Source: Liolophura sinensis
Lineage: Eukaryota > Mollusca > Polyplacophora > Chitonida > Chitonidae
Assembly (NCBI RefSeq): GCF_032854445.1
Contig: NC_088306.1
Span: 11,343,386 to 11,407,385 of the forward strand
Length of the DNA stretch: 64,000 bases
Direction of reading: 5' to 3'
How positions within the stretch are numbered: the stretch's first letter is position 1; the number at the start of each line of letters is the position of its first letter. The notes beneath the pieces were generated by a model. That model was not told the origin of the DNA. It worked only from the letters and a program-made list of their open reading frames with translations, and searched no databases. Positions 26,300 to 38,084 of the stretch are shown here, one piece after another. The translations under genes and the position numbers were made by a program.

Positions 26300-27110
26300 A
26301 CTTTTGAAATAGTATTACTTAGTGGGACTGCATATCTAATACAAATGTATTATAAATTCAAAATAACAAAGGACTACAATATAGAGAGTAAACCCAGAGA
26401 AGCGACAATATTGTGATAAGTGGGAAATAGAAACAACCTACCACAGTGACAGAAGGGTTAAACTGATCGCAGTAATACAGGCAACCAAAGACGCAGGTTG
26501 TCCACTTAAAGTAGCACGAGACAAGAAACGATCTTAGACTTAAATCAAAATTTCAACCATAAAACTTGGTTTGATCTTATGGCCTGGGTTTATAAGACAT
26601 GTATTCCCATGTTGTTCATACCTGCCTTTTAGAAGACGGTTTCCAGAATTTCTGGCACTCTGCTTCATAACTTTGTCTATTTCCACTTAGTCCAGGGCTA
26701 AGGGTTGCATGGTTATCCACCTTGGGCATTTGAACAAAGCAACTGAGAGACATATTTTGAAAACTTATATATTAGCATGATCTGAACACTGATTTCATTC
26801 ATTCGCCTAAAAAATTCCAACATCATCGAAAACTGATGACTGCCTCTCTTTGCATGATTCCGTCCCGATTTCGTACTTTAATTACTTTCTTAGTTATTTG
26901 GTGGTTTGTATTAAATGTCGTTTAGGAATTGGCCTTGCAGCAATTGACCCGGGATGTCCATTTTGTTTGATGGGCTGATATACAAACATGTCTTTAGACG
27001 CATACATTCACTTTTCACGAGAAAACACTGCATGGTTAATCTGGCTTGGCTCCAGGTCACTGGTACGCGGGAAAAGATACCATAATGCAACATAGTACAT
27101 TATTTCTGCA
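26300..27110 (+). repeat. Old diverged copy of module A family
   Basis: The order CATCATCGAAAACTGATGAC, GCATGATTCCGTCCCGATTT, ACTTTCTTAGTTATTTGGTG and GTTTGTATTAAATGTCG parallels 29180-29290. The start (GCATAGAGAGTAAA-like) also resembles 51560-51640, and its end resembles 8595-8715. The family is therefore older and more widespread than the two units. Confidence 0.5.
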
Positions 27111-28904
27111 CGATCCGGTGAAAACGACATAGACCTGGCATAACAGAACCACTGTTGCTACCACTGTGCAGGATGGCATTGTATTTTGAACTAATTCGTT
27201 ATCGTTAATAAGGTACTTTTTCCTGGGTTAGTTGGGTCCATATATTGGAGTAACAATTGTTCTCTTGCGACACACGGAAATTACGTTGCCAGTTTGCGTG
27301 ATCGTAAATATATTGGAACGAGCAATGTACTACACAGCTTTGGCAAAAATTACTCTAGGTGGGAAATGTTTCCGGTTTGGTTCAGGCGTCTTTATTAGTA
27401 TCATTGAAATAGCAACCTTTGGCATTTCGTGTAACACACCTTAACTTGAGTATTCCTACTAATAATGCGAGCTTAATTAGTAAAAAAAAAAGTAGTTCCA
27501 GAAGTTTCATGCAGATGAATTGAAAAAAAAACTTAACATATTAAACTGATTATGTCGTTATTCCATGTTGTCATAAAGGCGGATCTGATGTAGTTGAAAC
27601 GTGACAAACAGCGTTTGAATATCCGTGTAGTATGGGAGATGATAAATAGCTTTTGATTATCTTTAGGACAGATGAGACAAGCTTTGGTGAAAATGCTAAA
27701 TCCGGTTACATGTTGAATCGACGGAGTGCAATTCGGCTATACGTCAAACGTGGAACTTCTGTGATAGCTCTTTAATAAACAAGATGGTTAATTCCCGGCC
27801 ATACATCAAATCCAAAACCCATCCGACAAAACTGATACCGGGTAATTCGACAAACCACCCCCGCATCTGACAAAGTGAATAAGCCGAGCTTATTAAAATG
27901 CCAAAAACGTTTTACTCTATAAGGTCACAGAGATGACAGATCTGCTCAGGCCGCCATCTCCGGTCCCTCTGGAGCTTTCGGAGATGTGGGATGGAATTAG
28001 GCATCTCAACTACAACTGTGAGCTTACACCCACGCCATTGAGAGTTCTTTATCCGGGCGATTTGATGTGGTCGCGGAACGGCTGTCGACTGAATGAATGT
28101 TAGGAACGCGGCATTACCATGTCTCATTGGAACGTGACGGAAACACAGCGACAGCGGGACTTGGAACTCATACAAGTCATACATCTGGCAAGCTTTTATT
28201 TTCACACGAAAGTCAGTTTTGGTTTGTTTGGGGTGAGGAGAGTAGGAGGGGCACACGGGGATTTCAGTCGGTTTTGTGGGAATCGATGTCTGATTGATTA
28301 TCTACAGCAGAAGAAAATAGTTTAACCATGTAAACAGCTACAGTTGCACGAGGCGGTACACCTTGTGTGTATTGAACACCCAAATCGTGTTCATAATGTG
28401 TTACAATCGCAAAACAGCTTGAATCAATTTATCAATTTTAAACCAAAAAACCCCCAAATTTCCCTGAAATTATCCCCATGATGAATGAGTAATTCTGCAA
28501 AAGCATACCTAAAAACAAAGAAAAATACATTGACATTGTTAAAATAAATATTTGCATTTACTCATTTATTTCATTGCTCACTGTGTACTCTGATCACTGG
28601 AATTCACTCATTTATAACTAAGGGTTGACTTTCACTGAATGGTTTCAAAGCTGAAAATCGAATTTACGTTTCCAGCAGCGTTAGTCTTTCTCCGGTCCTA
28701 TACATCTGGCATCAACGCTATAAAGTTATATATGTATGTATGTATATAGTCAACAATATAACCAGTATCAGTTTCATTAGCTCATTTGTATACCTCAGAG
28801 TTTTGAGTCCGTTGGCCCAAACTTTTCTCTCATTGTCAGTAAATCACTAGTTAGTAAATGACGAACGTTTCTATGCATGTCGGACAGATAGTTTACAACA
28901 TCAC
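27111..28904. other. Non-coding, no feature recognised
   Basis: Frames at 27912-28325 overlap on both strands without recognisable domains. A short TATGTATGTATGTATA run is at 28729-28747. Confidence 0.5.
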
Positions 28905-29012
28905 GTACGATCGGAAAGGAGGCCAACATGAACTGTACTCGAACTCACAGTGACTACACCTAAGTCATTGAACTGTGCTAGAACGCTAACCACTCGGCCA
29001 AGAAGGCCATAC
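28905..29012 (-). mobile_element. Third tRNA-derived SINE (head only), at the left edge of repeat unit 1
   Basis: Minus strand: GGCCGAGTGGTTAGCGTTCT is a good pol III box A of the Ser/Leu-like type, and TGAGTTCGAGTACAGTTC is box B. It then reads GTTGGCCTCCTTTCCGATCG, like the family 1 segment after box B but with no downstream core. It may be a subfamily of family 1 with a different head. It ends about 10 bp before repeat unit 1. Confidence 0.6.
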
Positions 29013-29646
29013 TGTTGAATAAAATCCCCACGTTAGACAGGCCTATATGAACAATTACAATAAAAAAGAAACTGGGATACATATTGCTTTTTTATTAATG
29101 ACAACTTACAAACTAGCATGGCATGGTACACGATGTTTGATAATTGATTGTATTTGCTCACGTAAAAGATTTCTCACGAATTTCCCGCATCATGGAAAAC
29201 TTTTGACTGCTTTTTCTTACATGATTTCGGGCTAATTTCTGACCATACATACTTTCCTAATTCGTTGGTGGTTTGTTGAACACTGTTTGTTTAGAAAACT
29301 TAGTGTTGACCTGAAACGTCCAATATCGTTGGAAATGTTAATACGAATGCCTGAAACAACGTCTTTAAGTCTATACGTCATCCACTTATTATGAAAAAGT
29401 CACGTGAACAGTGGAGGTGAGTCATTGCCGAAATTTCACTGTCCTTGACCGAGATTGCATCAATGCCTCGGGTGTCCTACCCTTTCAGGACATCTGCCGG
29501 CTCTACCACGACCCACTCTAATCAGTACCGAGAAAAATAGGTGCCATACATGAAAACTGGACAGAGGTGTTCAAATTCATGCGAGTCATTTATCACATGC
29601 CGTCATTACTCATTTAATCAGCTTGTTCTGGCCCAGCTTTCGCTGG

Positions 29647-29715
29647 CTCATTCGTCGTCATATGACTGAAAAATTGTTAAGTACGACGTTAAACCCCAAG
29701 CACTCACTCATTTGT
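29647..29715 (+). mobile_element. SINE family 2, 3' tail fragment
   Basis: CGTCGTCATATGACTGAAAA then ATTGTTAAGTACGACGTTAA and ACCCCAAGCACTCACTCATT. Only the terminal 70 bases of family 2 are present. Confidence 0.7.
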
Positions 29716-29805
29716 TGGTTCTTTACTTCGCCACTTTGTTTCCCAATGTAACGCGACTCAGTGGTGCTAAACTAGTTTTTTTTGTATACGATTGCAGTCA
29801 GTTAC

Positions 29806-29994
29806 TTGATTTGATTTGCTTTCATTGGTGTGTTTTACTCCGTACTTAAGAATATTTCATTTATACGACGGCGGCCAGCATTATGGTGGGAGGAAACCGG
29901 GTAAAGCCTGGGGGAAACCCACGACCATCTGCAGGTTGGCAGACCTTACAACTTATGGCCGAAGACTAAGCCATCAGGAAGCCGTGAGCTGGAG
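29806..29994 (-). mobile_element. SINE family 1, 5'-truncated copy with perfect 10-bp TSD
   Basis: The minus strand reads from CTCCAGCTCACGGCTTCCTG through GTTTCCTCCCACCATAATGC to ACACCAATGAAAGC at the tail. AGTCAGTTAC flanks it at 29796-29805 and 29995-30004. The sister unit near 43.6 kb lacks the insertion. Confidence 0.9.
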
Positions 29995-30950
29995 AGTCAG
30001 TTACGGGTGGATGAAACCGGAGTGTCCGAGATAAGTACACCTTCGCCGTTTACCAAGCAACTAACGATAACCACACAATATACTGCTGGAAGACGAAGAG
30101 TCCTCAACGATCATGACTGCACAAAGAGCCTCACGTGCTTTCTGCACCACCTATTGTTATCAAGATACCTGGAACACTAAAAGTTCAGGAATCAAATTTC
30201 ATATCAAAGGCTGGATTGAACCTGCATCTTGTATATCCTATAGCGATTGTAAAGATAACGGTCTTAACCCCCATAAAATTTAATTCCTCGTTGCTACAGT
30301 GATAATCTATGATGAAATCCCATCTAAATTGCTGCAAGAATTTACTAATTTTAAAATTATCCCCCACCCCCAGCCCAACCGGCTCATCATCAGTGACAAC
30401 CAGTTAAATAAGCGGTTGGAAATACACGTGAGAGTTCATGTAAGGCTCTACAGCCTTAAACAGACAGCTAACATCTAGCAATATGCATAAATGAAGTAGG
30501 TATGTCCTTCTTATGTAGATCGCTTATAAATGGAAGAAGAAAGCCGAAACGAACCTTAGCAAAGAGCGCTTTAGCTGATAGACAAGTATATGCTAAGGCT
30601 ACTCACGCAAGGTCCCAATTAGCAACGGCTGTTTTTAAAAAGATAACCGCATTGCATGGCCTTAAACGCAACAATCGAGGTTCAGCTCGGATATTAGGCC
30701 TTTTTATACGTTGTGCAATAAGGACATTCGTCTGGAGTTTCGCAGATGTCAGGTTTCTCGTGTATAGGGCAGAAAATGGATTTTACGACTAGTACATGGA
30801 TATAACTGGTAGCATCCTTGGGTCAATATGGCAATTATTTCTAATCAGACCTGGAATGGTATCAGGTGAGATGCCCATCAAAAACCTTGACGAGATCTGC
30901 ATGCGACAGCCTGAAAACTCTGATATCTTTGGTTGCTAGGGACAATCTAA

Positions 30951-30980
30951 AGCTGACACCGGTGTGACACGGTGTCAGCT
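30951..30980. other. Hairpin inside repeat unit 1
   Basis: AGCTGACACCG and CGGTGTCAGCT form an 11-bp stem with an 8-base loop. The unit 2 copy near 44605 (CCGGTGTGACACGGTGACAA) has lost the perfect pairing. Confidence 0.75.
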
Positions 30981-31299
30981 AATTCAAGACGAACATCTTA
31001 ATTAGTGGATATTTGACTGGTCGAGGACGGAAGGATCCGTGCGCTTAGGCAGCTCTCTGAGGTCTTTCATAAACTTGTTCCCGATAAGCTTCTCTGCAGT
31101 CAGATCAATAGCGTCAATTGGAAACTACCGATACTTATTGATTGTGATAGCACCTCCATGGAATCAGCCACGGACGTCTGTGAACCAGTGTGTTTGAACT
31201 AGAAATCTGTACTCCATGCATACAGCAGAAGTGTTCTTTGATCACAAAATCGAAGCAGGCTCTCGTGTTTTTTCTCTCTCTCTTTTCTTTTCCATCCTT

Positions 31300-31425
31300 A
31301 TTTTTCTCGTGGAGAGCAAGTGGCTCAGAATCATAGCACTTCTATCAAGAGGACATCAGCGGCTTGGGAAATGCGCTCCGGCTGAACCGCTTCCGTCCGG
31401 GGACACTGAACCTCTGTGTCAGAAG
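31300..31425 (+). other. Unusually conserved block of module A (copy 1 of 3)
   Basis: About 125 bp around GGCTTGGGAAATGCGCTCCG, GCTGAACCGCTTCCGTCCGG and GGACACTGAACCTCTGTGTC is almost identical at 44960-45085 and, inverted, at 40390-40515, while flanking parts of the same modules differ by many substitutions and indels. All three copies keep one open frame (SKWLRIIALLSRGHQRLGKC), but no known domain is seen. Confidence 0.5.
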
Positions 31426-31658
31426 AGGCCGACAACCACCCACAGTAAACCTTTCCTAATCATCTCGCCTTAATTTGAATCGTGAATAGCCATGACAATG
31501 AGCCACGCTGTTTTCCTTGCGTCTCTTTTTCTCTCAATTTAGCCTCACAGACAAAGGAATACTGAAACTGCGTTCTTCACTGCTGATTATTGAACCAAAG
31601 CGTTGTTTGTTACGTCACACTTACTAGACGACTGAACTGCATGGTCACGTGGAAATGA

Positions 31659-32475
31659 GGTTTAGCCTCATTTCGCCTACTTTCACACCTTTATGAGTCT
31701 CATTTCGCCTACTTCAGATTTTTCGGACAGGCATCCTGTAGATGGTTGGGGGCACGCCCCCTAATGGGTTCCTACTGAGCGTCTCTCACTCATCGGCTGA
31801 GTGAACTTAGTAGAAGCGCAATGCTCACTGAAGTCTTGATGGTGAATACCGTTTGCATCAGAGTGACACTGGCAGAACTTTACTCACTTATCACAATAAA
31901 TACGATCGCAGACGTCGAGACAATCATTAAGTAACATCATGGCAGCAGTGCAAGCACAACTTGAATTCATACCAACTACGAGAGGTGGGGTAACTCTTGT
32001 GTGGAATAATTACGAATACCGACTGAACAGAAAAAAATCTGATTGGGAATCATGGAAATGTAAAGTTGCGAATTGCAAAGCTACGGTTTCGACAAAAAAT
32101 CGTATACTCTCTCACGTTGGAGAGAAACCCCACGAACACACGGCGAGTTCTTTCAGCAGAAAAGTTCAAGACGTGAAGAAAACTATCCTTAAAAGCATCG
32201 TTCTTGTTACACTTGTAATTTTTAACTGTCATCATTTATCACTTATCTATTTACCACTCTTATGTATTACATTCCTAACAATATGTTTTATACTATGATC
32301 TATGCGTCCATCTTTGGGTCATTCTTTTGTCCACACGGTCCCTGAGGTTTAATCGGATTACACCCTGGAGTTTTAATCCCATTAAATGGTTATCTTCACA
32401 CCTTGGGGATTATCATTTCGCCTACCTCCAATTTCTAATTTCAAACAAAAGAAGTAGGCGAAATGAGACTACACC
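31659..32475 (+). mobile_element. Small TIR element with a FLYWCH ORF and 8-bp TSD (Mutator-like candidate)
   Basis: Left end GGTTTAGCCTCATTTCGCCT and right end (inverted) GGTGTAGTCTCATTTCGCCT match at about 22 of 26 positions. GGAAATGA flanks exactly at 31651-31658 and 32476-32483. The motif TCATTTCGCCTACYT recurs inside each end (31698 and 32411), giving subterminal repeats. The sister units at 45.30 kb and, inverted, at 40.15 kb lack the element. An 8-bp duplication fits Mutator-like or hAT elements, and the FLYWCH cargo favours Mutator-like. There is no transposase domain, so it is non-autonomous. Confidence 0.85.
31939..32298 (+). CDS. FLYWCH zinc-finger ORF inside the TIR element
   Basis: Starts at an ATG in good context (CATCATGG) and encodes 119 residues. 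Residues about 16-67 match the FLYWCH pattern: GGVTLVWNNYEYRLNRK, then a W-x-C (WKC), C-KATVSTKN, and a final H-x-H in EKPHEHTA; these supply the Cys2-His2 zinc ligands. FLYWCH folds are WRKY/GCM1-related DNA-binding domains, known both in host regulators and in invertebrate Mutator-like transposons. The N-terminal half is domain-like; from about residue 75 the frame runs into a hydrophobic tail (LVTLVIFNCHHLSLIYLPLL) that looks like read-through of non-coding DNA. It may be an expressed DNA-binding fragment or the remnant of a longer transposase gene. Confidence 0.7.
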   Translation: MAAVQAQLEFIPTTRGGVTLVWNNYEYRLNRKKSDWESWKCKVANCKATVSTKNRILSHVGEKPHEHTASSFSRKVQDVKKTILKSIVLVTLVIFNCHHLSLIYLPLLCITFLTICFIL

Positions 32476-33889
32476 GGAAATGACGTGTCTGTTTATGTCG
32501 TTTACTTATCACATGACATGCATCAGAGTTAACAATTCGACATGTTAAGCAACCCATGCAGATGAAACAAACTGTTTGTAGAGAGCTATTTGTAAGTGTT
32601 TCAAACGCGCGGTTCTCACAAACAACACTGCTTGTAACCCCTGTTAGCTGACACCACTGCTTTTTTCATCTTTTGCTGATCGTTTTCTAGTTGGATTTAC
32701 TCATCGTTTTTATCACGATCTGTATAAATCTGTATAAAGAATTTATAGTTTGAAGCCTGAAGCTTCAGATAATAAAACTCCTCACGTGAAGTACTGATAT
32801 TTAAAATCTAGCAAAAATTACTTTTTTCCTTGAATTTGTTATCCGTAAAATTTACCACATCAAGACATATACAAAATGGTAATGTAAAACTCCGATTTAC
32901 CACGTCAACGTAGACACATTTACCGGGTCATGTTACCTGTAACGTAATTACCAGGTGCACACAAACTCTGTATACATTTGAAACGACTTAATATAGACGT
33001 TACTGAAGAAACAGTGTGTGTTCCTAGATTTTGTCAACTCTCCAATAGAAGTCACTAAAGAAACCGACATGTGTTCTCAGATTAAGAATATAGTCTGTTA
33101 CATAGGTGACTCAGGAGAACAATATGTGTTTAAGAGTTGAACCAGACTGTTACAAAGGTCACTGAAAATGACGCTGTTAGGTCTCAGATTTCGACCTGAT
33201 TTGTACACGTCACTGAAACGTCACTTAAACGTCACTGCAGAGAAGTCGATACATGTGTTCTCAGGCTAAAGATAATTACTTAGCATTCCGGTTTGATACT
33301 CATGCAGATACCTGTTTGTTATTTAATTAAAAATTATTAACAAAAGAAAAATAAACCCAAAAAAGGATAATCTGCTCTTGTGAAGGCTGATGAATAATGA
33401 ATCATACATTACAAAGATATGGCAGATTCTCATTTGTTTTAAACGTCCGAACCATGACGACAGAATTTTAATTGATAGAATATGTTATTAATGACATGGC
33501 TGTTCATACGTCCAATAACCGGATACCTACTGAAGCAGCGACACCAAAGGGTTGCAGTTATGAGACCGGAAAAAAACGTATCCAATTTGTCAGCTTTTTA
33601 ACTTTTATACACTACAATGGGCAAAATAAATTGCCTCTGGCTCCAGAAATGGAAGCAACAAATTACACCCAAAACCCAATTTCGTTCGGGGAATTACATA
33701 ATAAAATTATTACCAAAACCCTGCCGGCAGCCACCGTTTGCGGGACCAATACAGAAAGCGGAAAACAAAGTTGTAGCTTATCGATGTGGGCATGCCATTA
33801 GTGACTGTACAGTTTACAAGAGGGTAACAAGAGACCAGCAATCTTGTATTGGCCTTTTACTTGCACCAGACACTTGCACCAGCTAGGCA

Positions 33890-34828
33890 TACTCCCTGTA
33901 TTCCTCAAACAAGAAATACTTTCTCTTTAAAGTCCCCAACACTTTTGAATTCGAACGGATTATAACCAATTAGCCTTTTTAAAGAGTATTTCTAGAATAA
34001 ATCACGCCTTCCCTAACTTGTATGAGATGCTTTTGTCCAGGTCCGTGCTCTATTTCACTTTTTTACACACTAAACGATCTCTCTGTAATGATCACCAGTG
34101 CTCGCTCAAAAGACACCGTACGTCAAAGTTTGTGTTTTGTTGGACTAATCTATACCAGTTCCTGACATCAAACCGTATTACTATAGACTCTTAGGAAGAA
34201 AAAAATACTTGATTTTCTTGATCGTTCGGCCTGGGAGTTGGGTGTTTTTCCATTAGGCATTTGTATTCAGACTGATCATGTCTTTGTTGTAGAAAATAAG
34301 TGGTCGAGAGTAAGAGGAACACTTTTGTCTACTGTATGTCCAGGAAACCAAAGTTAGAGTTGAACTTCCATTGGCACAATAAGCAGTCACCAACATGATA
34401 TGCCGTAGCTGTATTTAAATACACATCATCAAACTGTCCGATTGCGCACGCTGTCTACTTTTAGATCTGACTGAAGTTCATCGCGGACATTATTAATACC
34501 TAAGTTGTTATGTGTGTTAATAGAGCTGAACTGTTTAGAAAAAAAGCATTTGGAGTTCTCTTTCTTCAGATTTGGCTTCGGAAAGCATCTAGGGCATCAG
34601 GACCCGGTATAAATAATTCCAACACAGCACAAACGTATAATGTCTTTTGAGAAAGCACTCATTACAGAGACACCGTTTAATGTGTGGAAAACTGAACTGG
34701 AGCACGGACTTGAACGAAAGCATCTTACATAAGGTAATGCGGGCGTAATTTTTCCCGGGAGTCCTCCTGGAAAATGATGATGAATGGTTATTATAATGCA
34801 CAGAAATGCAAAACGGTGGGGACTTTGA
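33890..34828 (+). repeat. Loop segment M, forward orientation
   Basis: Begins TACTCCCTGTATTCCTCAAA and continues to GTGGGGACTTTGA at the LINE junction. It is the reverse complement of 47680-48640. No protein domain is recognised; the open frame at 34589-34885 on the minus strand is unsupported. Confidence 0.8.
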
Positions 34829-37800
34829 TTTGATTTGATTTGATTTATTCACCAGAAAGAAAGTAGAAAAGGAAGAACATCTCAATACCTCTCTGTACCT
34901 AAACCTCTTGTATCCGCATGGTTATATATAAATATATATACACACACATACACACATACATATACATACCCACCCGCAAACACACAGGCACACGCATATG
35001 TATGTACATGTACGTATATGCATACAAATACATCTTAAATATTATCGTAATGTGCACAGTATAAGTAGGCCTATATAATAATGGTTTTTCTTAATCAAGG
35101 CTAATACAAACAGGTATATACACACACACATAATTACATATGTACGGATACATCAGTTTGTCAACATAATACAACTTATAGCACTCTGGCGGGAGCAGAA
35201 ACCCCAAAGGGCTTATTGTATCCCATAACATGTTTAAATTTAATTGACAAGAGATGCTAACTGGTTAATACTCATATGTTGGAATGAAGCACTTGCACAT
35301 ACGTACACGTGTACCTAATTATGCATACACATAGTAGTTACTACTGTAGCACCCACTCCTAAATGTAAGGATATACAGATAGTAAAGAGAATTTACATTC
35401 GTAAATATGTGTACAAATATGCACACGCACACATGTGCACTTATGTATTAATATTCATATCAATCAAGGCGACAACAATATACTATCAAGAGAAAACGTT
35501 AAGCAAGCAACTACGTGTCGCAACTGAGTTAATTCAAAACGTGTGTACAATTGTGGATGACTTGGTGTAGTAATGATTATAGCTATATGCTTCATCAGCT
35601 GTATATTTTTCTCAGGAGTAAAGTTTTCAAAGACGATTTAAATAATGATAAAGAGGTGATTTCTTTTAAATTGGAGGGCAGTTTATTCCATTCGATCGGT
35701 CCTTTTACTTTACAAGTGTGTAGGGATAGACTGCTTCTATGAAATGGTCAGTGTAAGTTAAAATATGATGTTCGAGTTGGATAGTAGTGAATATCAGACT
35801 GTTTTGTAAAGTAAGTACGGGTGTATAATGGAGTATTGCTAGGATTGTAGAAGTATTTGTGAACTAACTGGAGTGTCTGAAAGGTGTTAACCGCGGTAAC
35901 AGGTAAGATATTATACTGAGTAAAAATAGGCGCGGTGTGTTCGTATTTATGAGAGGAGGTAATAATGCGTAATGCTCGTTTTTGAAGACGGATCAGGGGA
36001 AGAAGATGTGTTTCATAAGTATTTCCCCACACAGCATTGCAGTACGTAATATATGGGTTAATAAGTGCATAGTACAGGATGAACAGAGTATTTTTCTTTG
36101 GGGCATATTTAATATGATTTATCACCCCTAAATTACGGGATATTTTTTTGCAGATATTATACCTAAGAAATTGAAGGTCTTGGTTTTTTCGATATTTACG
36201 CCTGCTATAGCCAGGAAAGGAGTAGCATGATTATTTATTCTGCGATTGGGAGCGATGTACATAAATTTGGTTTTCTTAATATTAAGAGACAGTTTATTGC
36301 AACATAGCCACTCGTAATTTTTTTCAATTTCACGATTAAAAGTTTCCAGGAGGTGTGCTGGATCATCATTGCAAAGGACAGCACTAGTATCATCAGCAAA
36401 CAATATTATATCAAGTAGAGATGAAACATCTTTAATGCCATTAATGTATATTAAAAAGAGAAGGGGTCCTAGGATTGAGCCCTGAGGAACACCAATATTC
36501 ATGTATTTAGTAGTTGATCGGCAATCGTTGTATAAAAGGCAATGTGATCTGTTTTTCAGATAATCATTAAACCATATATTACTAAGACCTTTGACACCAT
36601 AATGGTCGAGTTTTTTCAACAATATATTGTGGTCTACAGTATCAAAAGCCTTTGCAAGGTCTAGAAAAAGAGTGATGCTGTACTTATTTGTTTCTTTAGC
36701 AGTTACTAGTTTATCATATAGAGCAATTATTGCATGTGTAGTAGAGTGATGCGATCTGAAACCGAACTGTTGACTGTATATAATATCGTTCATTTCGAGG
36801 AACGTCGTCAGACAGTTAACCACCAGTTTTTCGATGATTTTGCTGAAACACGGTAAGACAGATATTGGTCGGTAATTTTTAAACTCCTTCATTTCACCCG
36901 ATTTATACACTGGTGTGAGTTTAGCACTTTTCATTTTATCAGGGAATATTCCAGTTTGAAACGATAAGTTTATTATATGGGTCAGCGGTTTCGCTATTGC
37001 TGTGGCACAATACTTTACAACTGAAACACGAATCTCATCTAGGCCAGGAGAGCTATTCTACAGTCCCATGATAACATCTACAACTTCTGCTGAGGTACAG
37101 GGATCGAGACTGAAATTTGGTACTGATGGTGCTTTGAGAAAAGTTTCAAAATTTTGCCCCATCTGCGGTATCTCCCCAGCAATAACACTTGGGGCTGTGT
37201 TAAAGTAACCATTAAAATTGTCTGCTATGCTCTGAGGATCGCTGTCTTCAATATCATTTATATAAAAAGATTTAGGTAGTACATTATTACGTTTCGTCTG
37301 TATAAGTTCATTTATTATTTTCCATGTGCCCTTTATGTTATTGTTGACCAGATTAAATTGATTGTCATAATAAGATTTTCTGGAAATACGAAGTGTGTGA
37401 TTTAATTTATTTCTATATGTTCTGTATTGCATACTTATCGTGCTGTCATTATGCTTCAGGTGTAGTTTATACAATTTATTCTTTTGTTTGCATGAATTTA
37501 AAATGGCTGAGCTTATCCAAGGTTTTGTTTTTTTATTGCTATGTTTAAATTTACGAAGTGGAAAGCACTGATCATCAATGGATTTAAATTGCTCTAGAAA
37601 AGAGTCATATGCGACATTGGTATCGCTTTCATTAAACACGTGATTCCATTTATAATTATTCAAACATGCTTTAAAGTTAAGCTTATTATTTTCAGAAAAA
37701 AGACATTTATAGATTGGGATAGGTTTGCTTTCGTTCATATCATATAATGGCTGACGGCTAAAATGGAAAATGGGAAAATGATCGGTTATATCAGTCAAGA

Positions 37801-38084
37801 GAATGCCGGAAGTCAATGCACTTTGGTGATGATTCGTAAATATGTTGTCGATCAAAGTTGCAGTCCTATCGGTTATTCTTGTGGGCTTTGTAATTTTGGG
37901 GAAAAAATGGAACGATTTAAGGTTTTCTAGGAAATACTTTGACGGTAGGTGTGTGTCTGCTTTGAATAAATCAATGTTGAAATCACCAAATATTGTACAG
38001 AGTTTGTTTTCTGGCTTGATGGTCTCCAAAATTGAGGACAGTTGATCGTTGAAACAATCAACACTTTTACCCGGTGGCCTATAA
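34829..38084 (-). mobile_element. 5'-truncated non-LTR retrotransposon (CR1/L2/Jockey group), inactive
   Basis: Runs on the minus strand from 38084 (truncated inside the endonuclease domain) to a 3' tail of TCAAA repeats at 34829-34846. ACTTTGA lies on both sides (34822-34828 and 38085-38091). The unit 2 counterpart near 47.68 kb keeps the uninterrupted sequence GGGGACTTTGATAGAGAAAA, which serves as the empty site in inverted orientation. The element carries one degraded ORF2 (38083-35748) and an AT/CA-rich 3' untranslated region of about 900 bp. The tail of short tandem repeats, not poly(A), suits the CR1/L2 side of the group. Confidence 0.93.
35748..38083 (-). pseudogene. LINE ORF2: endonuclease C-terminal half plus reverse transcriptase, disrupted
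   Basis: Open from 38083 without a start because of truncation. Endonuclease (APE-like) motifs: VYRPPG at the break, GDFNIDLF, TLIDNIFTN and DITDHFPIF. Reverse transcriptase motifs follow: NYRPISVLPCFSKIIEKL, QFGFRSHHSTTHAI, LDLAKAFDTVDHNILL (motif A with the catalytic Asp), GVPQGSILGPLLFLIYIN (motif B), FADD (motif C catalytic pair), LSLNIKKTKF and FLGI. The downstream part (36125-35748) reads AVWGNTYETHL and LQKRALRII, the usual post-RT region. Two lesions are visible: an in-frame TAG at 37058-37060 in the linker before RT, and a small deletion with frameshift around 36150-36162 straight after FLGI that removes about 15 codons. It cannot encode an intact enzyme. Confidence 0.93.

Noticed and set aside
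27912-28325. Frames on both strands, including 114 codons on the minus strand
   Set aside because: No domain, and conflicting frames on the same DNA.
30502-30792. A frame (ALADRQV, FKKITAL) shared with 44147-44536
   Set aside because: Shared because A is duplicated. Frames differ by indels and no domain is recognised.
33472-33886. Frames in T shared with 47372-47776
   Set aside because: They are duplicated repeat sequence; the frames end differently in each copy.
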